This document shows positions 1 through 5,573 of a stretch of DNA of 5,652 nt, piece after piece; the stretch's first letter is position 1, and the number at the start of each line of letters is the position of its first letter. The notes below the pieces were generated by a model. The model was not told the origin of the DNA. It searched no databases and was given only the letters and a program-made list of their open reading frames with translations. This stretch comes from Chloroflexota bacterium (lineage in GTDB: Bacteria; Chloroflexota; UBA6077). A program made the translations under genes and the position numbers. The DNA lies in assembly GCA_023380955.1 (NCBI GenBank), contig JAMCTB010000174.1, positions 1-5,652 on the forward strand. The letters are read 5' to 3'.

Positions 1-1
1 T

Positions 2-325
2 ATCCCACTGGAGCGGGTGGTGCTATCGGAGGAGGTGCGCTTCCGCCGGGGTGCCACGGCGGTGATCGTCACCCCCTCCACCGACGAGCGCTGGCTGGCC
101 GCCTGCCGTCTGCTGGCAGCAAGGGGGGTCTCGGTGCTGGCCGTCCTGCTGGAGGCGAGCACCTTTGGGGCCAAGCAGTCGTCCCTGCTGCTGGTCAGCT
201 CCCTGGCCGCCGGCGGTGTACCCACCTTCCTGGTGAAGCGAGGAGACGATCTGGCTCAGGCGCTGGCCCACCCGGCGGGAGGCCACCACAACACCCCCTC
301 TCCCTCTGGGAGACGGTTGGGGTGA
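2..325 (+). CDS. DUF58 family protein, C-terminal fragment (5' end outside window)
   Basis: The frame is open to the window edge, so the true start lies upstream; the GTG codons near base 17 are internal. About 107 residues are visible. They show the C-terminal layout of DUF58 proteins, which have a von Willebrand factor A-like fold: a hydrophobic strand (ATAVIVTPS), then a Trp-containing helix (DERWLAACRLLAARG), a second strand (VSVLAVLLE), and a final strand and helix ending in VPTFLVKRGDDLAQALA. DUF58 proteins usually sit beside MoxR AAA ATPases and TgpA-like transglutaminases, as this one does, and are thought to act in envelope or complex maturation; the exact role is unknown. The last residues (about HHNTPSPSGRRLG) and the TGA are encoded by the first unit of a palindromic repeat array, so the tail looks acquired and the original stop was probably near base 290. 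Family assignment is from a fragment plus context. Confidence 0.72.
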   Translation: MPLERVVLSEEVRFRRGATAVIVTPSTDERWLAACRLLAARGVSVLAVLLEASTFGAKQSSLLLVSSLAAGGVPTFLVKRGDDLAQALAHPAGGHHNTPSPSGRRLG

Positions 326-438
326 GAAGTCTCCCTCTCCCTCTGGGAGAGGGTCGGGGTGAGAAGTCTCCCTCTCCCTCTGGGAGAGGGTCGGGGTAAG
401 AAGTCTCCCTCTCCCTCTGGGAGAGGGTCGGGGTGAGG
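296..438. repeat. Tandem array of 37-bp palindromic repeats, about 4 units
   Basis: Units begin at 296, 333, 370 and 407 with an exact 37-bp period; the fourth diverges after about 438. Each unit opens with a near-perfect hairpin: 9-bp arms CCCTCTCCC and GGGAGAGGG around a TCT loop, for example 333-341 with 345-353. The spacer GTCGGGGTGAGAAGTCT follows. Unit 1 carries two differences (C at 314 breaks one pair, T at 318) and unit 3 carries one (A at 398). There are no unique spacers, so this is not CRISPR. Repeats of this kind, rich in CCCTCTCCC/GGGAGAGGG palindromes, are known as intergenic elements in many bacteria and often yield spurious proteins containing PLPEGEG or PSPRGRG. The stem-loops could slow or end transcription, or protect mRNA 3' ends. 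No transposase is visible. Confidence 0.9.
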
Positions 439-526
439 GCTGTCTGTCTGGCAACGTCTCAGCCCTCACCCACCCTTCGGGCCTTGACGGCACGCTCGCT
501 ACCGTCAAGTCTCCCAGAGGGAGAGG
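407..526. repeat. Large imperfect inverted repeat closing the 37-bp array
   Basis: The fourth array unit is followed by its own reverse complement in two pieces. GGGTGAGGGCT (431-441) pairs exactly with AGCCCTCACCC (461-471) across a 19-nt loop. CTCCCAGAGGGAGAGG (511-526) is the exact inverse of the unit start CCTCTCCCTCTGGGAG (408-423). Between the two inverse pieces lies an independent hairpin, CTTGACGG (483-490) with CCGTCAAG (502-509), with an 11-nt loop. The whole could fold as a long stem with a side hairpin, as expected for a non-autonomous palindromic element into which another piece was inserted. Confidence 0.8.
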
Positions 527-617
527 CGGCTGCGACGAGGCTGCGACAAGTCGCATCACTCCGAACCTGTAACAGAATCGGCGGCGCCTCGTTGTTGAAG
601 ATAGGAGCGAGTAGCTC
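527..617 (+). other. Leader before the transglutaminase gene with short repeats and ribosome binding site
   Basis: GCTGCGAC occurs twice, at 529-536 and 540-547. The second copy forms a perfect 6-bp inverted repeat, TGCGAC (542-547) with GTCGCA (550-555), separated by AA. The ribosome binding site AGGAG is at 603-607, ten bases before the ATG at 618. I see no convincing sigma-70 promoter here, so the gene may be read from upstream through the repeat array. Confidence 0.55.
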
Positions 618-2879
618 ATGCTGCGGCTGATCCTCGGTCCGCGCGAGGGATGGCTGGCCCTCCTACTGCTGATGGTCGTCGTCCTTGGCCCCGCCGTTTC
701 TTTGGCCGATGCAGCCTGGGTAGATGGTCTCTGGATCGCCCCCTGGCTCGCCTTCTTCGCCATCCTGCTGGGGTTTGTCCTGGCCAAGTTGCCGGTGCGA
801 GGGCCGGTTGCCCACCTCTTTGCGGCGGAGGTGGGCTTGGTAGGTATAGGCTTCTACTTCGCCGCCATGGGTCCGCGGGGCGACTGGGAGGAGCGGTTCG
901 GTTGGCTGTTCGGGCGGATTTCGGCGTGGCTGCAGCTGGTCTTCGGCGGCGGCATGGGCAACGACAACATGCTCTTCGCCCTGTTGATGTCCCTGGTGGC
1001 CTGGCTGCTGGGCTACCTCTGCGCCTGGCTCGCCTTCCGAAGACACAACGTCCTGCTGCCCATCGTGGCCTGTGCATCGGCTCTTCTGTTAGATCTCTCC
1101 TACGGGGCGCCCAACCCGGAAACCAACCTGCTCGTCGTTCTGATGGCCTCCCTGCTCCTGTTGATACGGATCACCCTCTTCCAGAAGGAGAGGGATTGGG
1201 CCCAGGCCGAGGCCGAGTACCACCGCAGCCTTACCTGGAACAGCCTGTGGGGCAGCGCCCTCCTGTCGGCCGGCCTGCTGGTGGTCGCTTGGGCTCTTCC
1301 CATCGGCAACGTCAACGCGGCGGTGGCGGAGAACTGGTACAGGGCCACCGGCCCTTGGCAGGGGCTTCAGGTGGAGTTCGATCGGCTCTTCGCCTCTATC
1401 GGGAGTGCTGGGGGTAAGGTGGAGGGGAACCGCTTCGCCAAGACCATGGCCCTCAAGGGTGCCATAGAGTTGGGCACCGACCCCGTCATGGTGGTTTCCT
1501 CGCCGCTCCCGGAGTACTGGGCTGCCCAGGCCTACGACCAGTACAACGGCCATGGGTGGATCAGCACCGCGGATCGGAGCTCGCGGCTCGAGGCCAACGA
1601 CCAGCAGCTGGCTTCCACCAGTGTCTATCGTGGGCGGGTGGACGTGGAGCAGCGCGTCAAGCTGGTGGCGGGTAGAACGAGCAACGTCTTCGCCGCCACC
1701 TCGCCGGTGAAGCTGAGCCTTCCGGTGTACGCGGATCATTTCGACAGCCTGGAGCAGTTGGCGGCCCTGCGCTCCACCATCCCGATGCGGCCGGGCCAGC
1801 AGTACGCCGTCATCTCGTCCGTATCGGTGGCCACCGCCGATCAGCTGCGTCAGGCCGGCAAGGACTACCCCGATTGGACCTCCCGATACCTGGAGCTGCC
1901 TCGGTCCTCCGCCCGGCGGGCGACCGCCCTGGCTCGCCGGTTGGCCGGGGATGCGGGCAGTCCTTACGGCGCCGCCCTGGCCATTCAGGAGTACCTGCGT
2001 GGCCTTCGCTACGAGGTCAAGGTGGAGACACCCCCACCCGATCGGGATGCCGTGGACTGGTTCCTCTTCACCTCCAAGGAGGGTTACTGCGACTACTTCG
2101 CCTCCGCCATGGCGGTCATGGCGAGGGCCATCGGCATACCATCCCGGGTGGTGAGCGGTTACAATACGGGCATACTCAACGAACGAGCCGGGCTCTACGA
2201 GGTCAGGCAGGAGAACGCCCACTCCTGGCCGGAGCTGTTCTTCCCGGGTTACGGCTGGGTCCGCTTCGAGCCCACCCCCAGTCAGCCGGTGCCCGAGAGG
2301 CCGCAGGTCGTTCTGGAGGAATCGAGCTCCACCGACCCGACGGCCGAGGACCCAGGCATGACCATCTCCGATCCCGACCTGGGCAACCGAGACAAGCCCC
2401 TTTACGGCGATGACTTCGATCTCGGGGCGGATGCCTCCACCGTCGGGGCGGGGCAGACGGAGACCGGCGCCAACTGGAAGCTCTGGCTGGCCGTGCCCCT
2501 GTCTCTGGGGATCGTCCTGCTGGCCCTCTGGCTGGCTCGGAAGCTGATGCTCTCTCGCCTGAGCCTCAGCGGTCGCGCATACCTTCAAATGTACTGGATC
2601 GCCGGACTCCTGGGCTGGCGGCTTCGACCCTCCTACACCCCCGACGAGTACGCGCAGACGCTGAGCGCTGCCTCGCCGGGACTGGAACCGGAAGTGCGGG
2701 CGGTGGCCGGTTCCTACGCCGAGGAAACCTACGGGGGAAGGATCCCGGCGGCCGAGGAGAGGGCCGTGCAGTCGTGGCAGCGAATGCGGTGGAGATTGCC
2801 GCTGCGGCTGCTGAGACTAGCTGTCAGCCGTCAACTATCAGCTTTCAGCTTCTTTCGACGCTCAGCCGCCGACGATTAG
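618..2879 (+). CDS. TgpA-type membrane transglutaminase-like protein (DUF3488, transglutaminase core, DUF4129)
   Basis: A complete 753-aa protein; start chosen from AGGAG ten bases upstream. The N-terminal third holds about six or seven membrane segments (roughly residues 11-31, 37-57, 64-84, 115-139, 145-163, 170-187, 207-229), matching the TgpA N-terminal domain. An extracytoplasmic region follows with a transglutaminase core at about 450-555. The nucleophile is Cys491 in EGYCDYFASAMA, His535 lies in ENAHSWPELF, and the third triad position is Glu551 in FEPTP, where characterised homologues such as Pseudomonas TgpA have Asp; the 44- and 60-residue spacings from Cys fit that family. An acidic, Ser/Thr/Pro-rich linker (about 555-618) leads to a last membrane helix at 620-640 and a cytoplasmic DUF4129-like tail with PSYTPDEYAQTL at 671-682. 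The family is presumed to crosslink or process envelope proteins; substrates are unknown. The final 20 or so residues (from about LAVSRQLSAF) read into a heptamer repeat and look acquired. Confidence 0.93.
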   Translation: MLRLILGPREGWLALLLLMVVVLGPAVSLADAAWVDGLWIAPWLAFFAILLGFVLAKLPVRGPVAHLFAAEVGLVGIGFYFAAMGPRGDWEERFGWLFGRISAWLQLVFGGGMGNDNMLFALLMSLVAWLLGYLCAWLAFRRHNVLLPIVACASALLLDLSYGAPNPETNLLVVLMASLLLLIRITLFQKERDWAQAEAEYHRSLTWNSLWGSALLSAGLLVVAWALPIGNVNAAVAENWYRATGPWQGLQVEFDRLFASIGSAGGKVEGNRFAKTMALKGAIELGTDPVMVVSSPLPEYWAAQAYDQYNGHGWISTADRSSRLEANDQQLASTSVYRGRVDVEQRVKLVAGRTSNVFAATSPVKLSLPVYADHFDSLEQLAALRSTIPMRPGQQYAVISSVSVATADQLRQAGKDYPDWTSRYLELPRSSARRATALARRLAGDAGSPYGAALAIQEYLRGLRYEVKVETPPPDRDAVDWFLFTSKEGYCDYFASAMAVMARAIGIPSRVVSGYNTGILNERAGLYEVRQENAHSWPELFFPGYGWVRFEPTPSQPVPERPQVVLEESSSTDPTAEDPGMTISDPDLGNRDKPLYGDDFDLGADASTVGAGQTETGANWKLWLAVPLSLGIVLLALWLARKLMLSRLSLSGRAYLQMYWIAGLLGWRLRPSYTPDEYAQTLSAASPGLEPEVRAVAGSYAEETYGGRIPAAEERAVQSWQRMRWRLPLRLLRLAVSRQLSAFSFFRRSAADD
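2821..2848 (-). repeat. Inverted copy of the 28-bp heptamer module, overlapping the transglutaminase 3' end
   Basis: Four 7-bp units in the inverse orientation: CTGTCAG, CCGTCAA, CTATCAG, CTTTCAG. Read on the minus strand they give the order A A B B (A = CTGATAG, B = CTGACGG) with one mismatch in each of three units, i.e. 25 of 28 bases match the forward module at 3013-3040. The segment is translated in the tail of the upstream protein. Confidence 0.85.
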
Positions 2880-2984
2880 CAGTTGGTCCGGTGCCCGACG
2901 TCCATGACCCCGGAGTCGCGTCGCGGTGCGCAGGCGGCGCGGATCGCCGGCCTATTCCATCGTTTTCCAGCTATGGGCTACTTG
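2849..2984. other. 136-bp core between inverted heptamer arrays
   Basis: This stretch lies between the inverted heptads and the forward array and contains the transglutaminase stop codon (2877-2879). It is GC-rich and has no open frame with coding character, no clear terminator hairpin followed by T residues, and no recognisable promoter. Its position between oppositely oriented arrays is compatible with the loop of a long cruciform or with the body of a small non-autonomous element. Confidence 0.5.
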
Positions 2985-3068
2985 CTGACCGCTGATAGCT
3001 GACGGCTGACGGCTGATAGCTGATAGCTGACGGCTGACGGCTGATAGCTGATAGCTGACGGCTGATAG
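2985..3068 (+). repeat. Heptamer repeat array, 12 units forming three 28-bp higher-order units
   Basis: Twelve contiguous 7-mers of two kinds, A = CTGATAG and B = CTGACGG. The order is x A B B, A A B B, A A B A, where x is CTGACCG. The array is therefore three copies of a 28-bp A-A-B-B module (2985-3012, 3013-3040, 3041-3068), the first and last each carrying one deviant heptad. It ends seven bases before the ribosome binding site of the next gene. Heptamer arrays of the TCAGCTATCAGC type are known from several bacterial groups, notably cyanobacteria; their function is unclear. Confidence 0.92.
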
Positions 3069-3086
3069 CTCCCTTGGAGGTGGTCA

Positions 3087-3635
3087 ATGGCCGAAAAGAT
3101 CGTAAGACCGGAACGTCGACGACTGGAACGTCGCCAGGACCGATTGGCCGCCTTGGGCGATGCCGTGGAGGAGGGCAGCCGGGACGAGCGTCGGATCCAC
3201 TGCTGGGACATCGAAGTCGAGTGCTCTGAGGGGCGGCGCAAGAAGTGTGCGGCTCACTTCGTGAAGCGCAACTGCTGGGACCTGTGGGCCGCCGAGTACT
3301 TCCCCCCGGGGCGCAAGCCCTGCTGCCATGGGGATCTGGACTGCTCCCAATGCCCCGTTGCCGCGGCGAAGTTCGGCGGGCCCGTCTCGGTCTACGTCGA
3401 GGTCCCAACGAAGGAGAGGGGAGCGCGGACCCGGCCGCCCGCCGTCGAGCGCCCCTCGACCTACTGTCCCTTCCTCTACAGCCTCAAAGACGGCGCCGGG
3501 CTGCGCAGCGACGGTGACGGGAAGCCGATGTTTCGCTGCCAGCGGCGGCGTGGGATCCAGCTCCACGGCACCTACGTCTCCGAGGTGTGTGGCTCACCGG
3601 AGCATAGGGAGTGCACCTTCTACGATACCGAATGA
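3087..3635 (+). CDS. Cysteine-rich protein with two CW motifs, probable metal or Fe-S binding, function unknown
   Basis: A 182-aa soluble protein; GGAGG at 3076-3080 lies six bases before the ATG and fixes the start. Residues 1-38 are a charged Arg/Glu-rich helix. Residues 39-89 carry eight cysteines: C39 (HCWDIEVEC), C46, C54, C63 (NCWDLW), C79, C80, C86 and C89 (CSQCPV). This CW...C...C...CW...C...CxxC layout resembles short cysteine clusters attached to signalling or redox proteins of anaerobes, so I infer an Fe-S cluster or Zn site. After a basic, Pro-rich linker (about 105-123), a second group C127 (YCPFLY), C151, C168 and C176 (x23, x16, x7 spacing) could form a second site. There is no signal peptide or membrane helix. 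It sits alone between a heptamer array and an inverted repeat, so neighbours give no hint. A DNA-binding or redox-sensing role is possible but unproven. Confidence 0.75.
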   Translation: MAEKIVRPERRRLERRQDRLAALGDAVEEGSRDERRIHCWDIEVECSEGRRKKCAAHFVKRNCWDLWAAEYFPPGRKPCCHGDLDCSQCPVAAAKFGGPVSVYVEVPTKERGARTRPPAVERPSTYCPFLYSLKDGAGLRSDGDGKPMFRCQRRRGIQLHGTYVSEVCGSPEHRECTFYDTE

Positions 3636-3645
3636 TCAGACAATT

Positions 3646-3712
3646 AGGGCTATCAGCTATTGCACCCTGTTCTTCGATGATGTATATTCCAGATGGCGGT
3701 AGCAATAGCCCT
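3646..3712. repeat. Inverted repeat with a 7-bp insertion in its left arm, enclosing a promoter-like sequence
   Basis: The right arm GCAATAGCCCT (3702-3712) is the exact inverse of AGGGCTATTGC. The left arm (3646-3663) reads AGGGCTAT, then CAGCTAT, then TGC, i.e. the same 11 bases interrupted by seven extra ones. The insertion creates CTATCAG (3650-3656), the inverse of heptad A in the array upstream. The loop (3664-3701) holds the -10-like TATATT. Confidence 0.65.
3660..3688 (+). promoter_or_regulatory. Candidate sigma-70-type promoter for the zinc-ribbon gene
   Basis: TTGCAC (3660-3665) and TATATT (3683-3688) are separated by exactly 17 bases. The -10 matches TATAAT at five of six positions; the -35 matches at three of six. 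It would give a leader of roughly 130 nt before the GTG at 3826. The -35 box overlaps the left arm of an inverted repeat, so the repeat could be an operator. Prediction only. Confidence 0.45.
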
Positions 3713-3825
3713 CGGCTGAGCTCTGCGTGGTCCGCACTCCGACTGTGGTAGTCCGACGAGGAACGTCTGCACCAGCTCGTGCCTGCATTACCGTCCGACA
3801 AAGAGGTAAAGGAGGTTACCAGGGG

Positions 3826-4146
3826 GTGAGCTTTGTAGACAAGACTCTCCGGTGTCGTGAGTGCGGACGAGACTTCGTGTTCACGGCGGGCGAGCAGGAG
3901 TTCTATCAGCTCAAAGGTCTGCTGAACGAACCTGCCCGATGCCCCGAGTGTCGCGCTCTGCGGAAGACTCAACGGATGGGCCAGGATGGACCCGGTGGTG
4001 GTAAGGACGGCGCTCGCGCTGCTCGCGAGATGCACCCTGCCGTTTGCGCCGAGTGCGGGGCTCAGACCCTCGTCCCCTTCCTTCCTCGGGGCGACAAACC
4101 CGTGTACTGCAGCACCTGCTTCGATCGGGTGCGGGCAAACCGTTGA
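3826..4146 (+). CDS. Small double zinc-ribbon protein (probable zinc-ribbon domain plus CxxC-x17-CxxC domain)
   Basis: A 106-aa protein starting at GTG. AAAGGAGGT (3808-3816) ends nine bases upstream, and homologous-looking sequence begins exactly there (V/M-S-F-V-D-K-T-L-R-C), so the longer open frame from 3727 is not used. The N-terminal zinc ribbon has C10 and C13 (CREC), then C39 and C42 (CPEC), with FTAGEQEFY and NEPARCPECR between and around them, typical of the 'probable zinc-ribbon' family. A Gly-rich linker (about 50-66) follows. The second ribbon is CAEC (C74, C77), exactly 17 residues, then CSTC (C95, C98), with VPFLPRGDKPVYC, matching the CxxC-x17-CxxC domain family. All eight ligands are intact, so it should bind two Zn ions. 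Its function is not established; nucleic-acid or ribosome association is a guess. It converges with the next gene. Confidence 0.88.
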   Translation: MSFVDKTLRCRECGRDFVFTAGEQEFYQLKGLLNEPARCPECRALRKTQRMGQDGPGGGKDGARAAREMHPAVCAECGAQTLVPFLPRGDKPVYCSTCFDRVRANR

Positions 4147-4168
4147 CGCGGGGATAGCGGAAGCCAAG

Positions 4169-4240
4169 GAGTTCCAAGAGGAACTCAGAGGAGCTGTGGG
4201 GAACTCGGCTTTGGAGTTCCCTCGAGTTCCCCGGAGTTCC
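4169..4240. repeat. GAGTTCC heptamer cluster at a convergent gene junction (possible bidirectional terminator)
   Basis: Six exact copies of GAGTTCC or its inverse GGAACTC lie in 72 bases: forward at 4169, 4214, 4224 and 4234, inverse at 4180 and 4200. They form two hairpins: GAGTTCC (4169-4175) with GGAACTC (4180-4186), loop of four; and GGGAACTC (4199-4206) with GAGTTCCC (4214-4221), loop of seven. The last three forward copies are spaced exactly 10 bp apart. TTTGT follows at 4241, so the element could end transcription from the left; the minus-strand gene stops 11 bases to the right. This family is distinct from the two other repeat families in the window. Confidence 0.75.
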
Positions 4241-4250
4241 TTTGTGCTAT

Positions 4251-5486
4251 CTACAGCCCCAGCTCTGCCACCAGGTGCCTCATGAAGCCCTCGGCATCGG
4301 CTACCAGACCTATCGCCTGGAAGCTGCCCCTGTCCGAGAGCTTGGTGACGACGGCCGGGTTGATGTCCACGCAGACCGTGGTCACGTTGGCCGGCAGCAG
4401 GTTGCCCACCGCGATGGAGTGGAGCATCGTGGAGATCATCAGCGTCAGATCGACGCCCCGCTGGATCACCTCCCTCATCTTCCGCTGGGCCTCGATGACG
4501 TCGGTGATGACGTCCGGCAGGGGACCGTCGTCTCGGATGGAGCCCGCCAGCACGAACTCCACCCCATGCTTCAGGCAGCTGTACATGATCCCCTTGGTCA
4601 AGATCCCCTGCTCCACCGCCGTTCGGATGCTGCCCGCCTGGCGGATCCGGTTGATGGCCCGCAGGTGGTGCTGGTGGCCCCCCTCCATGGGGGTTCCTTC
4701 GGTGAGGGAGACGCCCAGGGAGGTCCCGAAGAAGGCCCCCTCGATGTCGTGGGTGGCCAGGGCGTTGCCCGCGAATAGGTAGTTGACGTAACCCGCCTCG
4801 ATCAGCTTGACCATCAAGGGCGCCGAGCCGGTGTGGGCGATGGCCGGTCCGGCCACCACCAGGGTCTTCCCGCCTCGAGCCTTGATCGCCCTCATCGCCG
4901 CGGCGATCTCGCGGATCAGGTTGGCCTTCGGCTTCTCGCTGGAGACGGCGCTCCCCATGAAGCTGAACACCTCCTGCTCCTCCCTGCTCCGCTCCAGCGG
5001 TATCACCCGGATCCCCTGGTGGCCCACCACCACCTGCTCCCCCTTCTTCACGTCGGCGATGGCGCAGTTGCGGGCGGATCGGGCATCCCAGTCTATGACG
5101 ATGCCCAGGTCCATCTCGGGGTTCGCCACCGGCACCCACCCGCCGTTCAGCTGGACCAGGGTCTCCAGGTTGGTGGTGGAGTAGAAGCCCTCGGGCAACA
5201 CCCCATCGGCGGGGGCCGGCTCGGTGTGCACCACCTCCACCGAGGGAACCGTGGCGCCCACCCGGCGGGCGTGCCGCACCAGCAGGTCCAGCAGCTCCGG
5301 CGACTTGGCTCTTATCTCCAGCCGGGCGTAGCTGGGCTCCGTCTTCCGGCGCCCCACCCGGATCTCCTGGACGTCGAAGTCCCCCCCTCTGTCGATGACC
5401 TCGTCCATTATCTGAGGGAGGATCATGGAGTCGATGATGTGCCCCTCCAGCTCGATCACCTGAGTGTAGAGCTGCTGATCGTTCAT
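4251..5486 (-). CDS. TIGR00300 / LOR-SDH-domain protein, archaeal-type ornithine cyclodeaminase-like
   Basis: A complete 411-aa cytoplasmic protein. The ATG is preceded by GGAGG (plus-strand 5491-5495) with a short 4-base spacer. The N-terminal part (about 1-100) opens with VIELEGHIIDS and matches the LOR/SDH conserved domain; there is no lysine-ketoglutarate reductase or saccharopine dehydrogenase catalytic part. The rest matches the family's C-terminal subdomains: GKTLVVAGPAIAHTG (206-220), EGGHQHHLRAIN (268-279), and the nucleotide-binding-like stretch GNLLPANVTTVCVDIN (361-376), then DRGSFQAIGLV. Members include the NAD-dependent archaeal ornithine cyclodeaminase, which makes proline and ammonia from ornithine, and the C-terminal part of cyanobacterial ArgZ/AgrE, which is fused to an arginine dihydrolase. 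Here the protein is stand-alone at normal length with no break. Ornithine-to-proline conversion is likely but inferred from the family; no arginine catabolic gene is visible, though the divergent neighbour is almost entirely outside. Confidence 0.88.
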   Translation of the reverse strand: MNDQQLYTQVIELEGHIIDSMILPQIMDEVIDRGGDFDVQEIRVGRRKTEPSYARLEIRAKSPELLDLLVRHARRVGATVPSVEVVHTEPAPADGVLPEGFYSTTNLETLVQLNGGWVPVANPEMDLGIVIDWDARSARNCAIADVKKGEQVVVGHQGIRVIPLERSREEQEVFSFMGSAVSSEKPKANLIREIAAAMRAIKARGGKTLVVAGPAIAHTGSAPLMVKLIEAGYVNYLFAGNALATHDIEGAFFGTSLGVSLTEGTPMEGGHQHHLRAINRIRQAGSIRTAVEQGILTKGIMYSCLKHGVEFVLAGSIRDDGPLPDVITDVIEAQRKMREVIQRGVDLTLMISTMLHSIAVGNLLPANVTTVCVDINPAVVTKLSDRGSFQAIGLVADAEGFMRHLVAELGL

Positions 5487-5495
5487 GCTACCTCC

Positions 5496-5516
5496 GTTTC
5501 AAGGCGGTGAAACCGC
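5496..5516 (-). promoter_or_regulatory. Small competing hairpins in the minus-strand leader
   Basis: GCGGT (5504-5508) pairs with ACCGC (5512-5516) across GAA; alternatively GTTTC (5496-5500) pairs with GAAAC (5509-5513). The two folds exclude each other and lie just before the ribosome binding site of the minus-strand gene. They are short, so this may be chance. Confidence 0.25.
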
Positions 5517-5521
5517 GATCC

Positions 5522-5530
5522 ATTATAACA
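5522..5530 (-). promoter_or_regulatory. Extended -10 promoter of the ornithine cyclodeaminase-like gene
   Basis: On the minus strand 5530 to 5522 reads TGTTATAAT, a perfect TATAAT with the TGn extension, 35 bases before the ATG. No good -35 box is found 16-18 bases upstream, which is usual for extended -10 promoters. The leader would be roughly 28-30 nt. Confidence 0.65.
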
Positions 5531-5573
5531 TCCCTCCCTTGCCTTGCCCTCCACCTATGGACTAATCTGTGGG

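Noticed and set aside
296..438. Possible CRISPR array
   Set aside because: The 37-bp units are directly adjacent with no unique spacers, and no cas-like gene is present.
23..787. Long minus-strand open frame across the DUF58 end and the 37-bp array
   Set aside because: It is antisense to two genes and its middle is the translated repeat (PLPEGEG, PSPRGRG); such frames are typical artefacts of this repeat family.
1089..2588. 499-aa minus-strand open frame
   Set aside because: It is fully antisense to the clear transglutaminase gene, with a biased Gly/Arg/Pro/His composition and no recognisable domain.
2971..3408. Minus-strand frames encoding SAISYQPSAVSYQ-like repeats
   Set aside because: They are translations of the heptamer array fused to antisense of the cysteine-rich gene; the repeat explains the open frame.
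3727..3825. N-terminal extension of the zinc-ribbon protein
   Set aside because: The 33 extra residues lack family similarity and a ribosome binding site, while AAAGGAGGT precedes the GTG at 3826 at good spacing.
3636..3825. Possible riboswitch or small RNA upstream of the zinc-ribbon gene
   Set aside because: The leader is long enough, but apart from the inverted repeat at 3646-3712 I see only short stems and no recognisable riboswitch core.
3484..5139. 551-aa minus-strand open frame
   Set aside because: It overlaps three real genes in the wrong frame, runs through the GAGTTCC repeats, and has a low-complexity Gly/Arg-rich composition.
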